Shown one piece after another: positions 45,409-56,869 of a stretch of DNA of 64,000 nt. This DNA comes from Oscillospiraceae bacterium (GTDB taxonomy: Bacteria > Bacillota > Clostridia > Oscillospirales > Oscillospiraceae): contig CADAHL010000001.1 in the NCBI GenBank assembly GCA_902787755.1, forward strand, positions 1-64,000, read 5' to 3'. Under the pieces are notes generated by a model, which worked only from the letters and a program-made list of their open reading frames with translations, made no database searches and had not been told where the DNA came from. Within the stretch, counting starts at the first letter, position 1. Each line of letters begins with the position of its first letter. Made by a program: the position numbers and the translations under genes.

Positions 45409-46083
45409 ATGGCAAAAGGAAAGCTGATCGTTTTGGAGGGGATCGACGGCAGCGGGAAATCCGCCCAGTATCGCCGCCTGTGCGCACGGTTGGAAAAAGA
45501 TCAAATTGCGTATACTCATATCGTGTTCCCCCGGTACGATCGGGAGAGCAGTGCGCTGATCCGCATGTATCTGGGCGGCCAGTTTGGCACGCATCCGGAC
45601 GACGTGAACGCCTATACCGCGTCCACCTTTTTTTCCGTGGACCGCTTTGCCTCCTATCAGACCGAGTGGAAACAGATCTATGAGGCGGGCGGGCTGATCC
45701 TTTCGGACCGCTACACCACCTCCAACGCCGTCCATCAGGGCAGCAAGCTGTCTGACGAAGAGCTGCCGGAGTATTTCAGCTGGCTCTCGGATCTGGAGTA
45801 CCGCAAGATGGGCCTGCCCGAGCCGGACCTGGTCATCTACCTGGACGTGGATATTGAAACCTCGCTGGCCCGGATGCGCCGCCGTCAACAGAAATACGGC
45901 ACCAGCGCCGATATTCATGAGAAGGACGTGAACTATCTGGAGCGCTGCCTGCACACGGCCGACCGGGCCTGTGAGTATTACGGCTGGACCAGGATCCCGT
46001 TCCTGCGGGACGGAAAAGAGCGGGAACTGGATGAAAAGAACAATGAGATCTACGAGCTGATCCTTCGCACGATCGAAAAATAA
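45409..46083 (+). CDS. tmk: Thymidylate kinase
   Basis: This 224-residue kinase makes dTDP from dTMP and ATP. It has the P-loop EGIDGSGKSAQ, the DR(Y/H) motif in LSDRYTTSNAVHQGSK, and the LID segment ARMRRRQQKYG. ATG 45409 follows GAGGGG; an upstream in-frame start at 45364 lies inside the sirtuin gene and is rejected. Confidence 0.93.
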   Translation: MAKGKLIVLEGIDGSGKSAQYRRLCARLEKDQIAYTHIVFPRYDRESSALIRMYLGGQFGTHPDDVNAYTASTFFSVDRFASYQTEWKQIYEAGGLILSDRYTTSNAVHQGSKLSDEELPEYFSWLSDLEYRKMGLPEPDLVIYLDVDIETSLARMRRRQQKYGTSADIHEKDVNYLERCLHTADRACEYYGWTRIPFLRDGKERELDEKNNEIYELILRTIEK

Positions 46084-46088
46084 AAAAA

Positions 46089-46109
46089 CTCCCCCGGGAA
46101 GGGGGAGCG
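46089..46109 (-). terminator. Terminator after Cys/Gly peptide gene (minus strand)
   Basis: CTCCCCC pairs with GGGGGAG; on the minus strand seven T residues follow. Confidence 0.8.
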
Positions 46110-46131
46110 TCCAGTAGGGCCTGATCCGGAC

Positions 46132-46266
46132 TCAGCAGCCGCAGCCGCAGCCGTTGTTGTTATTGTCGCAACCGCAGCCGCAGCCCATGCCGCTGCCGTT
46201 CCAACCGAAGAGAATGATGATGAGGATCAGGATCCAAAGACCGTTATTGCAGGAATTGCAGAACAT
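46132..46266 (-). CDS. Cys/Gly/Asn-rich 44-residue peptide (HCB-like)
   Basis: This 44-residue peptide is below usual length cut-offs. It has a short CNSCNN head, one membrane helix (LWILILIIILFGW) and a CGCGCDNNNNGCGCGC tail. Small high-cysteine proteins of this type occur in spore-formers and have been called chorion-class HCB or YjcZ-like; the name here is tentative. AAAGGA precedes the ATG (46266) and a terminator follows on the same strand, which argues for a real gene. It is divergent from mltG. Confidence 0.65.
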   Translation of the reverse strand: MFCNSCNNGLWILILIIILFGWNGSGMGCGCGCDNNNNGCGCGC

Positions 46267-46436
46267 GGCGTTTCCTTTCTCCCCGCTTTGAAATGGATTG
46301 CTCCGCACGCCGCGGGTCCCTGCGGCGGAGGCGTCTGGAGTGGGGACGGCGCTTTTCCGCCGCCCACGTTATCCTATGCCGGGGGGCATGTTCTGGTTCA
46401 ACAGCGGACCATTGCAGGATTACGAGGAGTTTGCAC

Positions 46437-47729
46437 ATGGCAAATGATTTTGAAACTATCGAGGAGATTTTCCACTCCCACGATGAACGGACCGAAAAAC
46501 AGAATACGGGACAGGTAAAGGGCGTGGACAAGCTCCTGGTCAGAAAGGATCGGGAAAAGTCCAGCAACTATACCGGCGACGCCGAGTCCGAGCGGGACTA
46601 TATGCCTGTACGCCAAAGCCATGAGTACCGTTCCGGCTGTCTGGGCGGGATCATGTATTTTGTGTTCATCATGTGCGTTGGCGTGATCCTGGCCTGCCTG
46701 GCCTGGATGGCGGCCAGCGATATGCTGGCGCTGAACAAGCCGGATTTTTCCGCAACCGTTACGCTGCCCAGCAGCATTTTTACCACCGAGACGGTGGAGA
46801 CCTTCGACGAGGACGGCGTCAGCACCGGCACCGAGCGGGTCACCCGCGCGGATATGGAGTATGTGGCCGAAACGCTGAAGGAAGCGGGACTGATCCAGTA
46901 TAAGTGGCTGTTTGAGGCCTTCTGCAAGATCTCCCATGCCGACACCAAGGTCCGTCCCGGAGAGTACAATCTGCAGTCCAGCTTCGACTATCGCGCTCTG
47001 GTCCAGAATATGCGTCCCAATGCCGGCTCGGCTGTGACGGTGACGGTCACCTTCCCCGAGGGCTACAATATGCGGCAGATCTTCCTTCTGCTGGAAGAGA
47101 AGGGCGTGAGCAGCTACGACGATCTGATGGACGCGGCGGCCAATTACAAATTCAACTATGAGTTCCTGGCCGATCAGGAGGAGGGAGATGCCACCCGCCT
47201 GGAGGGTTTCCTGTTCCCGGACACCTATGAGTTCTATGTGGGGATGCAGCCGGCCAGCGCCATCAACAAGTTCCTGGAGGCCTTCCACTACAACCTTACC
47301 GCCGAGATGCTGGAGCAGGCTCAGGACCGCGGCCTGACCATGCGTCAGATCATCACCATCGCCTCCATGATCGAGAAAGAGGCGGCCAATGACGCCGAGC
47401 GCAGCACGATCGCCTCCGTCATTTACAACCGTCTGGCTGCGGGTATGCCTCTGGGCATCGACGCTACCATCCTATACGTCCATCCCGAGCATGAAGGGGC
47501 TCCCACGGCGGAGATGTTTGACGAGGATACGCTGTACAACACCCGTATGCACGTGGGCCTGACGCCTACGCCGATCTGCTCGCCGGGCCTGGCCTCCATC
47601 CGGGCGGCCTTGAATCCCGATACCTCGTACTACTACTATTACGCGCTGGATACTTCCACCGGTACCCACCGCTTCTTCACCAACAGCGCCGAGTTCAACG
47701 CCTTCGTGGCCACACAGAGCTATGATTAA
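46437..47729 (+). CDS. mltG: Endolytic murein transglycosylase MltG
   Basis: This 430-residue protein has a long cytoplasmic N-terminal region, one membrane helix (IMYFVFIMCVGVILACLAWMA) and an extracellular YceG domain. Family marks are TFPEGYNMRQI, LEGFLFPDTYEF, the catalytic Glu in IASMIEKEAAN and GLTPTPICSPGLASI near the C terminus. It cuts nascent glycan strands to set their length. GAGGAG precedes ATG 46437. The U32 peptidase gene overlaps its end by 8 bases, so both are translated together. Confidence 0.93.
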   Translation: MANDFETIEEIFHSHDERTEKQNTGQVKGVDKLLVRKDREKSSNYTGDAESERDYMPVRQSHEYRSGCLGGIMYFVFIMCVGVILACLAWMAASDMLALNKPDFSATVTLPSSIFTTETVETFDEDGVSTGTERVTRADMEYVAETLKEAGLIQYKWLFEAFCKISHADTKVRPGEYNLQSSFDYRALVQNMRPNAGSAVTVTVTFPEGYNMRQIFLLLEEKGVSSYDDLMDAAANYKFNYEFLADQEEGDATRLEGFLFPDTYEFYVGMQPASAINKFLEAFHYNLTAEMLEQAQDRGLTMRQIITIASMIEKEAANDAERSTIASVIYNRLAAGMPLGIDATILYVHPEHEGAPTAEMFDEDTLYNTRMHVGLTPTPICSPGLASIRAALNPDTSYYYYYALDTSTGTHRFFTNSAEFNAFVATQSYD

Positions 47730-48942
47730 GCCGGAGCTGCTGTCCCCGGCAGGGGACCTGGAACGAATGCGGATGGCTCTGCTCTACGGTGCGGACGCCG
47801 TGTATCTGGCCGGACGCCGGTTCGGCATGCGCTCCAGCACAGTGAGCTTTTCCGACGAGGATCTCCGCACGGCGGTGACCCTGGCCCATGAAAAGAATGT
47901 AAAAATCTACGTGACGGTGAACACGCTCCCCCGGGAGGGGGAGCTGGCCGCGCTGCCCAAATACCTGGAGTTCCTGCAGGACGCCGGAGCGGACGCGCTT
48001 ATTATTGCGGATCTGGGCGTGCTGGAGCTTGCAAAGCGGTATGCGCCGAAGCTGGGCAAGCACGTAAGCACCCAACTGGGCGTTATCAACAGCGCCACCG
48101 CCTGCGCCCTGTACGAGCTGGGAGCGGATACGGTGGTCCTGGCCCGGGAGACGCCCCTGGAGGATATTCGCCGGATCCGGGCCAACACCCCGAAGGAGCT
48201 GCGCCTGGAGGCTTTTGTTCACGGCGCCATGTGCGTCAGCTTTTCCGGGCGCTGCCTGCTGTCCAATTATCTGACCGGACGGGACGCCAACCGGGGACAG
48301 TGCGCCCAACCCTGCCGCTGGAAGTACCACCTGGTGGAGGAGACCCGGCCCGGTCAGTACTATGAGATCACCGAGGACGGCGGCACCTACATCATGAATT
48401 CCCGGGACCTGAGAATGATCGAGCATATCCCGGAGCTGCTGGACGCGGGTATCGAGAGCTTCAAGCTGGAGGGGCGGATGAAGTCGGCCTATTACACCGC
48501 CGTCGTCACCAACGCCTATCGCCATGCCATTGACCAGGCCCTGGCCGGAGAGCCTCTGGATCCCCTGTGGGTCCGGGAGACCGAACGCTGCAGCCACAGG
48601 CCCTATACTACCGGTTTTTATTATGACGAGCCGGGCCAGCATTACGCGGAAGCCAGCTATTTTTCCACCGCGGAGATCGCCGCGGTGGTTCAGGACTGTG
48701 AAAACGACGGCATGGCCCTTTTGACCCAGCGCAACAAGTTCTCCGCCGGGGACCCGCTGGAGCTGCTTCTGCCGGATGGCGCGCCGGTGGCCTTTACGGC
48801 CGGGGAGCTGTTTAACGAGGAAGGGGAGCGGATCGAGGACACCCGCCGGGCCATGATGCCCTTCCGGATGCGCCTGCCCGTTCCGGCACCAAGCAATTGC
48901 ATCGTGCGCAAAGTGCTTGACAAAACACCGGGAAATGGGTAA
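47722..48942 (+). CDS. U32 family peptidase-like protein (TrhP/RlhA family)
   Basis: This 406-residue protein has LSPAGDLERMRMALLYGADAVYLAG, HVSTQLGVINSATA and an iron-sulfur type cysteine set (MCVSFSGRCLLSN and GQCAQPCRW). Members of this family act in RNA hydroxylation (tRNA or 23S rRNA) rather than as proteases. It overlaps mltG and ends just where a promoter for the alaS T-box leader begins. The exact RNA target cannot be told from sequence. Confidence 0.9.
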   Translation: MIKPELLSPAGDLERMRMALLYGADAVYLAGRRFGMRSSTVSFSDEDLRTAVTLAHEKNVKIYVTVNTLPREGELAALPKYLEFLQDAGADALIIADLGVLELAKRYAPKLGKHVSTQLGVINSATACALYELGADTVVLARETPLEDIRRIRANTPKELRLEAFVHGAMCVSFSGRCLLSNYLTGRDANRGQCAQPCRWKYHLVEETRPGQYYEITEDGGTYIMNSRDLRMIEHIPELLDAGIESFKLEGRMKSAYYTAVVTNAYRHAIDQALAGEPLDPLWVRETERCSHRPYTTGFYYDEPGQHYAEASYFSTAEIAAVVQDCENDGMALLTQRNKFSAGDPLELLLPDGAPVAFTAGELFNEEGERIEDTRRAMMPFRMRLPVPAPSNCIVRKVLDKTPGNG

Positions 48943-48945
48943 ACT
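48917..48945 (+). promoter_or_regulatory. Promoter of alaS T-box transcript
   Basis: TTGACA (48917-48922) and TAAACT (48940-48945) are 17 bases apart, overlapping the end of the U32 gene. Confidence 0.75.
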
Positions 48946-48951
48946 ACCCGT

Positions 48952-49182
48952 GTTATACGGATTCGGCTTTGACGAAGCGAGACGGAAACCGGGCATTGCA
49001 GAGAGGGATCGTTGGCTGTGAGATCCTATGCCAGTTTTTGTCGGCCACTTCCGAGCCTCCCGGGAGACCGGGCGCAGGCCTGCGTTATGGGCGCCCAAAG
49101 GCCGCAGCCGCGGCGAATCAGGGTGGTACCGCGAACGTAAATTCGCCCCTGTTCCTTACCGGGACAGGGGTATCTTTTTTTG
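48952..49182 (+). promoter_or_regulatory. T-box riboswitch, alanine
   Basis: The T-box sequence AGGGTGGTACCGCG lies at 49120-49133, and an intrinsic terminator (CCCCTGTTCC with GGGACAGGGG, then TTTTTTT) ends the leader at 49146-49182. A likely specifier codon GCC followed by A sits at 49044-49046, matching tRNA-Ala. Uncharged tRNA-Ala would favour the antiterminator and switch on alaS. Confidence 0.93.
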
Positions 49183-49199
49183 AGAGGACAAAAGACAAT

Positions 49200-51833
<2,634 letters not shown>

Positions 51834-51845
51834 GGAGGTTTACCC

Positions 51846-52193
51846 ATGAAAGATCCCAACTGCCTGTTCTGCAAAATCATTGACGGCCAGATCCCCAGCG
51901 CCAAGGTCTACGAGGACGGGAGCGTCTTCGCCTTCCGGGACATCAATCCCCAGGCGCCGGTTCATGTGCTGGTAGTGCCCAAAGAGCATATTTCCTGCGC
52001 CCTGGAGCTGAACGGCGATAATTCCGCTGTCGCCGCAAAGTGCTTCGAAGCGGTGGCGAAGATCGCCCGCTCCGAGGGCCTGGAGTCCGGCTTCCGCGTG
52101 ATCAACAACTGCGGAGAAGACGGCGGTCAGTCCGTGATGCACCTGCATTTCCATCTGATCGGCGGCCGGAAGCTGTCCGAGAAAATCATCTGA
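51846..52193 (+). CDS. HIT-family nucleotide hydrolase (HinT-like)
   Basis: This 115-residue protein has the zinc/Cys start NCLFCKI, PVHVLVVPKEHI and the histidine triad HLHFHL. HinT-like enzymes cleave nucleoside phosphoramidates such as aminoacyl-AMP. TAAGGAGG precedes ATG 51846. Placement right after alaS suggests that it cleans up adenylates from the synthetase, which is inference. Confidence 0.93.
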   Translation: MKDPNCLFCKIIDGQIPSAKVYEDGSVFAFRDINPQAPVHVLVVPKEHISCALELNGDNSAVAAKCFEAVAKIARSEGLESGFRVINNCGEDGGQSVMHLHFHLIGGRKLSEKII

Positions 52194-52207
52194 GCATATT
52201 ATCCAAA

Positions 52208-52239
52208 CAGCCGCAGAGAGCCCAGCGCCTCTGCGGCTG
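52208..52239 (+). terminator. Hairpin between HIT and comEC genes
   Basis: CAGCCGCAGAG pairs perfectly with CTCTGCGGCTG over a 10-base loop. No strong T-run follows, so it may be a processing or partial-termination site. Confidence 0.5.
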
Positions 52240-52260
52240 ATTTGAAGGGAGAGCGATCCC

Positions 52261-54525
52261 GTGCCCGTTCTGGCGATCCTGGCCTTTTCCTACGCGGCGG
52301 CGGTGGCTCTGGCCTGCTTTCTGCTCCCGTTTGCCTGGCTGCCTTACCTGTCGGCGGCGTTCCTCGTCCTTGGAATCGCGCTGGCCCGGATGAAGCGCAA
52401 ATGGCTGCGCCCTGCGGTGCTTTCGATCCTGGCGATCGCCTTTGGCTTTGGCTGGTATGCTGTCCATGGCCTGCTGACGCTGGAGCGCGTGCGGCCGCTT
52501 GCGGGTGAGACCCTTGAGGTTTCCGGCAAGGTGCTGGCATACCCGGCGGTATACGACGACTATACCAGTCTGCAGCTGCGTCTGGAAGGGGAGGGCTTAC
52601 CCGCGGTATCGATCCGGCTGACCACAGAGGATCCTGCCGCGGCCGCCTTGGCTCCCGGCGATTCTGTGCGCTGTCAGGCAAAGCTCAGCCTGGCCGACGA
52701 GCGTTACGGTGACCGCTATGATGCGGATCTCGCCAAGGGGATCTATCTGAGAGCCTATGGGAAGTCTGAACTGCAGCCGAGCCGGGGTGCTTTCGATCTG
52801 GGGACCCTGCCGGCAAGACTGGCCCATCGGGTGACGGAGCTGGTTCAGGAGCTTTTTCCCGCGGATACCGCGCCCTTTGTCAAATCCCTTCTGATGGGAG
52901 ACCGGAGGGACCTGTATGAAGAGGTCGGGCTGTACCATAGCCTCAGGAGAGCAGGCCTGACGCATATTGTCGCCGTGTCCGGGATGCACGTGGCCTTCCT
53001 GGTCTCGCTGCTGCAGCTTCTGCTCGGGAAAAACCGGATCAGCAGCCTGCTGTGTATCGCCCTGGTCTGGCTGTTTGTTCTGATGACCGGGGCCGGGCCT
53101 TCCGCGGTACGGGCCGGGGTGATGCAGACGATGCTGCTTCTGGCGCCCGTCTTCCGTCGGGAGAACGATCCGGTGACCTCTCTGGCTGCGGCGTTGGGCC
53201 TGATCCTGCTGTGGAATCCCTATGCGGTCGCCAGCGTCAGCCTTCAGCTTTCGTTCGGAGCCATGGCCGGGATCATGTGCCTTTCTCAGAGACTGGATGA
53301 AGCGCTCAGCCTTCGCTTGCCGGACGGACTTCTGTCCGGACCGATCCGCACCGGGATCGGGGTCTTCTCCAGCTCCCTGGGCGTCCTGGTGTTTACCGTC
53401 CCTCTGATGGCTCTCCACTTTGGAACGGTTTCCGTGCTGGCTCCGGTGAGCAATTTCCTTTGTCTCTGGTCCGTGTCCGCCATTTTCTGCCTGTCGGCGG
53501 CCAGCTGCGCCGTGGGAGCGATCCTTCCCGTCGTCGGGAAAGGGCTGGCTTGGCTGGCCTCCTGGCTGGTGCGGTATCTGTTCCTGGTGGCAAAGCTGAT
53601 CTCGAGCATTCCAATGGCGGAAACCTATACGGACGGACCCGTGGGGCCGGCCTGGCTGATCTTCTGCTATCTCTTTCTGGCGATCCTGCTGTTTGGCCGG
53701 ATCCGGCCGTCTCTGAAGATCCTGATCTGCGTGACGGCCACCATGCTCTCGCTGCTGCTGACCAATGCAGTCGTTGCCCGGGAATACCGGGATGCACAGG
53801 GCGTATTTGCCGCCGTGGACGTGGGGCAGGGACAATGCCTTGCGGTGATGGCAGGCGAGGATACGGTCATGGTGGATTGCGGCGGGATCTACAGCCTGGA
53901 CAATGCCGGCGAGCGGGCCGGCGCCTACCTGCTTTCCCGAGGCAGGATGAAGATCGATGCACTGATCCTGACGCATCTGCACGCCGATCACTGCAACGGC
54001 GTGCCCATGCTGCTGGAATACGCGGACGTCGGGAGCATTCTGATCCCCCGGGATACGCCGGATGAGGATCACATGCTGGAAGAGATCCTGAACGCGGCTG
54101 ACGCCCACGCTGTGCCGGTCACGTACCTGGACCAGGACGAAGTGTTCCGCTGGGGCCGCATCGAGGCAAGCTTGTTCGCCCCTCCGGATCTGGGGGACGT
54201 GAACGAACGCTGTCTGACCGGCGTTATCTCCGTGGGAGACTACGATATGCTCTTTACCGGCGATGCGCCGAAAAGCGTGGAACGGGAGCTCATCGAAAAC
54301 TACGATCTGAGAGATCTGGAACTGCTGATCGTGGGCCATCACGGCTCACGGTATTCCTCTTCCGGAGAGCTTCTGGGAAGCATCGGAGCAGATACCGCAG
54401 TGATCAGCACGGGGTATAATACCTTCGGCCATCCGACACAGGAGGTCCTGGATCGGCTGGAGGCATACGGATATGATATTTTTCGCACCGATCTGAACGG
54501 TACGGTGGAGATACGTCTGGGGTGA
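52261..54525 (+). CDS. comEC: ComEC/Rec2-family DNA internalization protein
   Basis: This 754-residue protein starts at GTG 52261 after AAGGGAGAG. It has N-terminal membrane helices and a DUF4131-like region, a competence domain with about eight membrane segments (HIVAVSGMHVAFLVSL, GPSAVRAGVMQTMLL), and a C-terminal metallo-beta-lactamase domain with THLHADHCNGVP and GHHGSRYSSSGEL. It moves single-stranded DNA through the membrane in transformation. No other competence gene lies nearby. holA starts 4 bases after its stop. Confidence 0.94.
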   Translation: MPVLAILAFSYAAAVALACFLLPFAWLPYLSAAFLVLGIALARMKRKWLRPAVLSILAIAFGFGWYAVHGLLTLERVRPLAGETLEVSGKVLAYPAVYDDYTSLQLRLEGEGLPAVSIRLTTEDPAAAALAPGDSVRCQAKLSLADERYGDRYDADLAKGIYLRAYGKSELQPSRGAFDLGTLPARLAHRVTELVQELFPADTAPFVKSLLMGDRRDLYEEVGLYHSLRRAGLTHIVAVSGMHVAFLVSLLQLLLGKNRISSLLCIALVWLFVLMTGAGPSAVRAGVMQTMLLLAPVFRRENDPVTSLAAALGLILLWNPYAVASVSLQLSFGAMAGIMCLSQRLDEALSLRLPDGLLSGPIRTGIGVFSSSLGVLVFTVPLMALHFGTVSVLAPVSNFLCLWSVSAIFCLSAASCAVGAILPVVGKGLAWLASWLVRYLFLVAKLISSIPMAETYTDGPVGPAWLIFCYLFLAILLFGRIRPSLKILICVTATMLSLLLTNAVVAREYRDAQGVFAAVDVGQGQCLAVMAGEDTVMVDCGGIYSLDNAGERAGAYLLSRGRMKIDALILTHLHADHCNGVPMLLEYADVGSILIPRDTPDEDHMLEEILNAADAHAVPVTYLDQDEVFRWGRIEASLFAPPDLGDVNERCLTGVISVGDYDMLFTGDAPKSVERELIENYDLRDLELLIVGHHGSRYSSSGELLGSIGADTAVISTGYNTFGHPTQEVLDRLEAYGYDIFRTDLNGTVEIRLG

Positions 54526-54529
54526 GACT

Positions 54530-55594
54530 ATGGCAAAGAAAACAGGCAGCGGCAGATCCAAAGCGGAGCCTGCCCTGGGATACAGCGATGGAGTCCGGAG
54601 GCTCAAGCAGCTGGGCCCGGAGCGCCTGTATCTGCTTTGGGGTCCGGAGGACTATCTTCGCGAGGCATTTCTGAACCGTCTGAAAAGCATCTGCCTGCCG
54701 GAAGGGGAGGACAGCTTCAGCTTCCGCCGCTTTAACGGACCAGACGTGGATCCTGTGGATCTGCAGAATGCGGTGGACGCCATGCCTTTTCTCACGGAAC
54801 GGAGCTTTGTGGAGCTGCGGGACCTGGCGATCAACAGCATGGGAGAGGCGGAAGCGTTCCTGGCGGCGGTCCGCGATATCCCGGATTACTGCACGGTGGC
54901 CATCGTTCTGAACACCACGACGGAACCTGACGGCAGGCTGAAGCTGACCAAGGAATTGCGGGAACTGGCGACAGAGATCAAATTCGCCGTTCAGCCCAGG
55001 GACAAGCTGACCACCTGGGTGATCAACCACTTTACGGACGCGGGGAAGAGCGTCGAGCTGGAGGCGGCCCAGCATCTCCTTTTTGTCAGCGGGGAGCTGA
55101 TGAGCCGGCTTCTGCCCGAGATCGAGAAGATCGCAGCCTACGCCAAGGGGCCGAAGGTCACGGTGCAGGATGTAGACAGTGTGGCGTCCCATATCCCGGA
55201 GGCCGATGTGTTCGTGATGACGGATTACATTGCCCATCGGAAATTCGACAGCGCGATGGGCGTGCTGTCCGATCTCCTTTCAGACAAGAAAAACGAACCC
55301 CTGACGCTGCTTGCGCTGCTGTCCGGCCAGATACGGCGTCTGTATACCGCGCGGATCCTCATGGATCGGGGGCAGGGCGTGCAGAAGATCATGGAGTTTT
55401 TCAAGTGGCACAGCGATTATCCCGCCAGAAAGCTGTATCAGGCGGCTCAGGGCTACACGCTGGAGCAGCTGCGGCAGGATGTGCTGATCTGTGTGGACGC
55501 GGAGTATCGGGCCAAGACCGGAAGCGATGACCGGGAGATGCTCATCGAAGCGGTCAGCAGGATCGCTGCGGGGGAAGCCTATGCACAGACTTAA
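54530..55594 (+). CDS. holA: DNA polymerase III subunit delta
   Basis: This 354-residue clamp-loader subunit has YLLWGPEDYLREAFLNRL near the N terminus, PFLTERSFVELRDL, and the C-terminal helical part ending LEQLRQDVLICVDAEYRAKTG. It opens the sliding clamp with the rest of the loader. It lies directly downstream of comEC and overlaps the RNase M5-like gene by 14 bases; the comEC-holA pair is a common neighbour set in Firmicutes. Confidence 0.93.
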   Translation: MAKKTGSGRSKAEPALGYSDGVRRLKQLGPERLYLLWGPEDYLREAFLNRLKSICLPEGEDSFSFRRFNGPDVDPVDLQNAVDAMPFLTERSFVELRDLAINSMGEAEAFLAAVRDIPDYCTVAIVLNTTTEPDGRLKLTKELRELATEIKFAVQPRDKLTTWVINHFTDAGKSVELEAAQHLLFVSGELMSRLLPEIEKIAAYAKGPKVTVQDVDSVASHIPEADVFVMTDYIAHRKFDSAMGVLSDLLSDKKNEPLTLLALLSGQIRRLYTARILMDRGQGVQKIMEFFKWHSDYPARKLYQAAQGYTLEQLRQDVLICVDAEYRAKTGSDDREMLIEAVSRIAAGEAYAQT

Positions 55595-56192
55595 GGAAGT
55601 CGTCATCGTGGAGGGCCGTTACGATAAAAACGCCCTGAGCCAGGTCGTGGACGCTGTCATTATCGAGACAGGGGGCTTCGGGATCTTCAATGACCGACAG
55701 AAGCAGAGGCTTCTGCGGACTCTGGCCGAGACCCGCGGGCTGATCGTTCTCACCGATCCCGATGGCGCCGGTTTTGTGATCCGAAATTTCATCAAGGGCT
55801 GTGTGGATCCACGTCTGGTAAAGCACGCCTACGTGCCGGACCTCAGGGGGAAGGAGCGAAGAAAAGCCTCGCCCTCCAAAGAGGGAAAGCTGGGGGTTGA
55901 GGGAATGCGGCCCCAGGTCCTTCTGGACGCCCTGCGCAGGGCCGGTGCCTGCTTTTTGGACGAAGAGGAAGCAGGGAAATCCGGCGAGCCGATCCGCAAG
56001 GCGGATCTGTATGCCTGCGGTCTGCTGGGGAAGGACGGAAGCAAGACGCGCAGACAGCAGCTGATCCGAAAGCTGGATCTGCCGGAGCATCTGAGCTCCG
56101 ACGCGCTGCTGGACGTGCTCAATGCCATCATGACGAAGGAAGAGTTCCTGTCCTTCAGCCGGGAAGATCTTCCAGACACACCGGAAGAATAG
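55581..56192 (+). CDS. Ribonuclease M5-like Toprim protein
   Basis: This 203-residue protein has the Toprim site VIVEGRYDKNALSQVV with the catalytic Glu, then VLTDPDGAGFVIRNFI with the Asp pair. A C-terminal DUF4093-like part follows. RNase M5 matures 5S rRNA in Firmicutes. GGGGGAAG precedes ATG 55581, which lies inside the holA 3' end, so both are coupled. The symbol rnmV is not used because the C-terminal domain makes orthology uncertain. Confidence 0.85.
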   Translation: MHRLKEVVIVEGRYDKNALSQVVDAVIIETGGFGIFNDRQKQRLLRTLAETRGLIVLTDPDGAGFVIRNFIKGCVDPRLVKHAYVPDLRGKERRKASPSKEGKLGVEGMRPQVLLDALRRAGACFLDEEEAGKSGEPIRKADLYACGLLGKDGSKTRRQQLIRKLDLPEHLSSDALLDVLNAIMTKEEFLSFSREDLPDTPEE

Positions 56193-56406
56193 CCCCGATA
56201 AGAAGCACGATCTGGCCGGTCTCGTACAGGGAGACGGCCTGTATGTACTGCTCGAAATGTCCCGGATAATCCCCGGCGCAGTCCAAAAAGAGCATCCAGG
56301 AACAGAACAGAAGAAAGACGCACAGCTGAAGGCAGCGCAGAAACACATGCCAGGACAGCTCTTTCATTCCGAGCATGCGCTCTATGACGTTCCGAATCGT
56401 TTTCAA
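56155..56406 (-). CDS. Small hydrophobic protein (83 aa)
   Basis: This 83-residue frame starts at TTG 56406, five bases after GAGGTGAT, and has two hydrophobic segments (LRCLQLCVFLLFCSWMLFL and GQIVLLIGAILPVCL), so it is a likely small membrane protein. Its 3' end overlaps the RNase M5-like gene by 38 bases antisense. No family was recognised. The good binding site and membrane pattern favour a real gene. Confidence 0.5.
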   Translation of the reverse strand: MKTIRNVIERMLGMKELSWHVFLRCLQLCVFLLFCSWMLFLDCAGDYPGHFEQYIQAVSLYETGQIVLLIGAILPVCLEDLPG

Positions 56407-56485
56407 ATGGATCACCTCGCCAAAAGGATAGAGCAAAGGGATCACTTTCACAAGGAACAAATATTTCCTGCCGGGCCGCCGATAG

Positions 56486-56526
56486 AAAAACCGCAGGGGA
56501 GCAGAGGCTCTCCTGCGATCTTTTTT
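56486..56526. terminator. Bidirectional terminator near SASP gene
   Basis: CGCAGGGGAG pairs with CTCTCCTGCG (one mismatch) over a 7-base loop, with an A-run on the left and TTTTTT on the right. It ends the SASP transcript on the minus strand. Confidence 0.8.
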
Positions 56527-56538
56527 GCCCTTCCGGGC

Positions 56539-56739
56539 TTACTTCATGCCGTTCTCGTAGGACTCGATCATCTTCTTGACCATCTGGCCGCCCACAGAGC
56601 CGGCCTGACGGCTGGTCAGATCGCCGTTGTAGCCCTGCTTCAGAGCGACGCCGATTTCGGAAGCGGCTTCCATTTTGAACTTGTCCATCGCCTCACGGGC
56701 GGCGGGGTTCACGAGATGATTGCTGGAATTGGTAGACAT
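56539..56739 (-). CDS. Alpha/beta-type small acid-soluble spore protein
   Basis: This 66-residue DNA-binding spore protein has NPAAREAMDKFKMEAASEIGV, the family's conserved EIG that the germination protease cuts, and the second motif YNGDLTSRQAGSVGGQMVKKMIES. It coats and protects spore DNA. ATG 56739 follows AAGGAG; an ATG three codons earlier lies within the binding site and is rejected. Confidence 0.95.
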   Translation of the reverse strand: MSTNSSNHLVNPAAREAMDKFKMEAASEIGVALKQGYNGDLTSRQAGSVGGQMVKKMIESYENGMK

Positions 56740-56869
56740 AGGTTCCATCTCCTTCGTTTCTTCGATTTGGGACTTGCCCGCACTTATCTTTTGCGAAACG
56801 AAGAAGGATATACACCCATAAAAAGGGAATTTATTGAAATGAAAGGGAAGAGGCTCTGCCGAACCTCTG

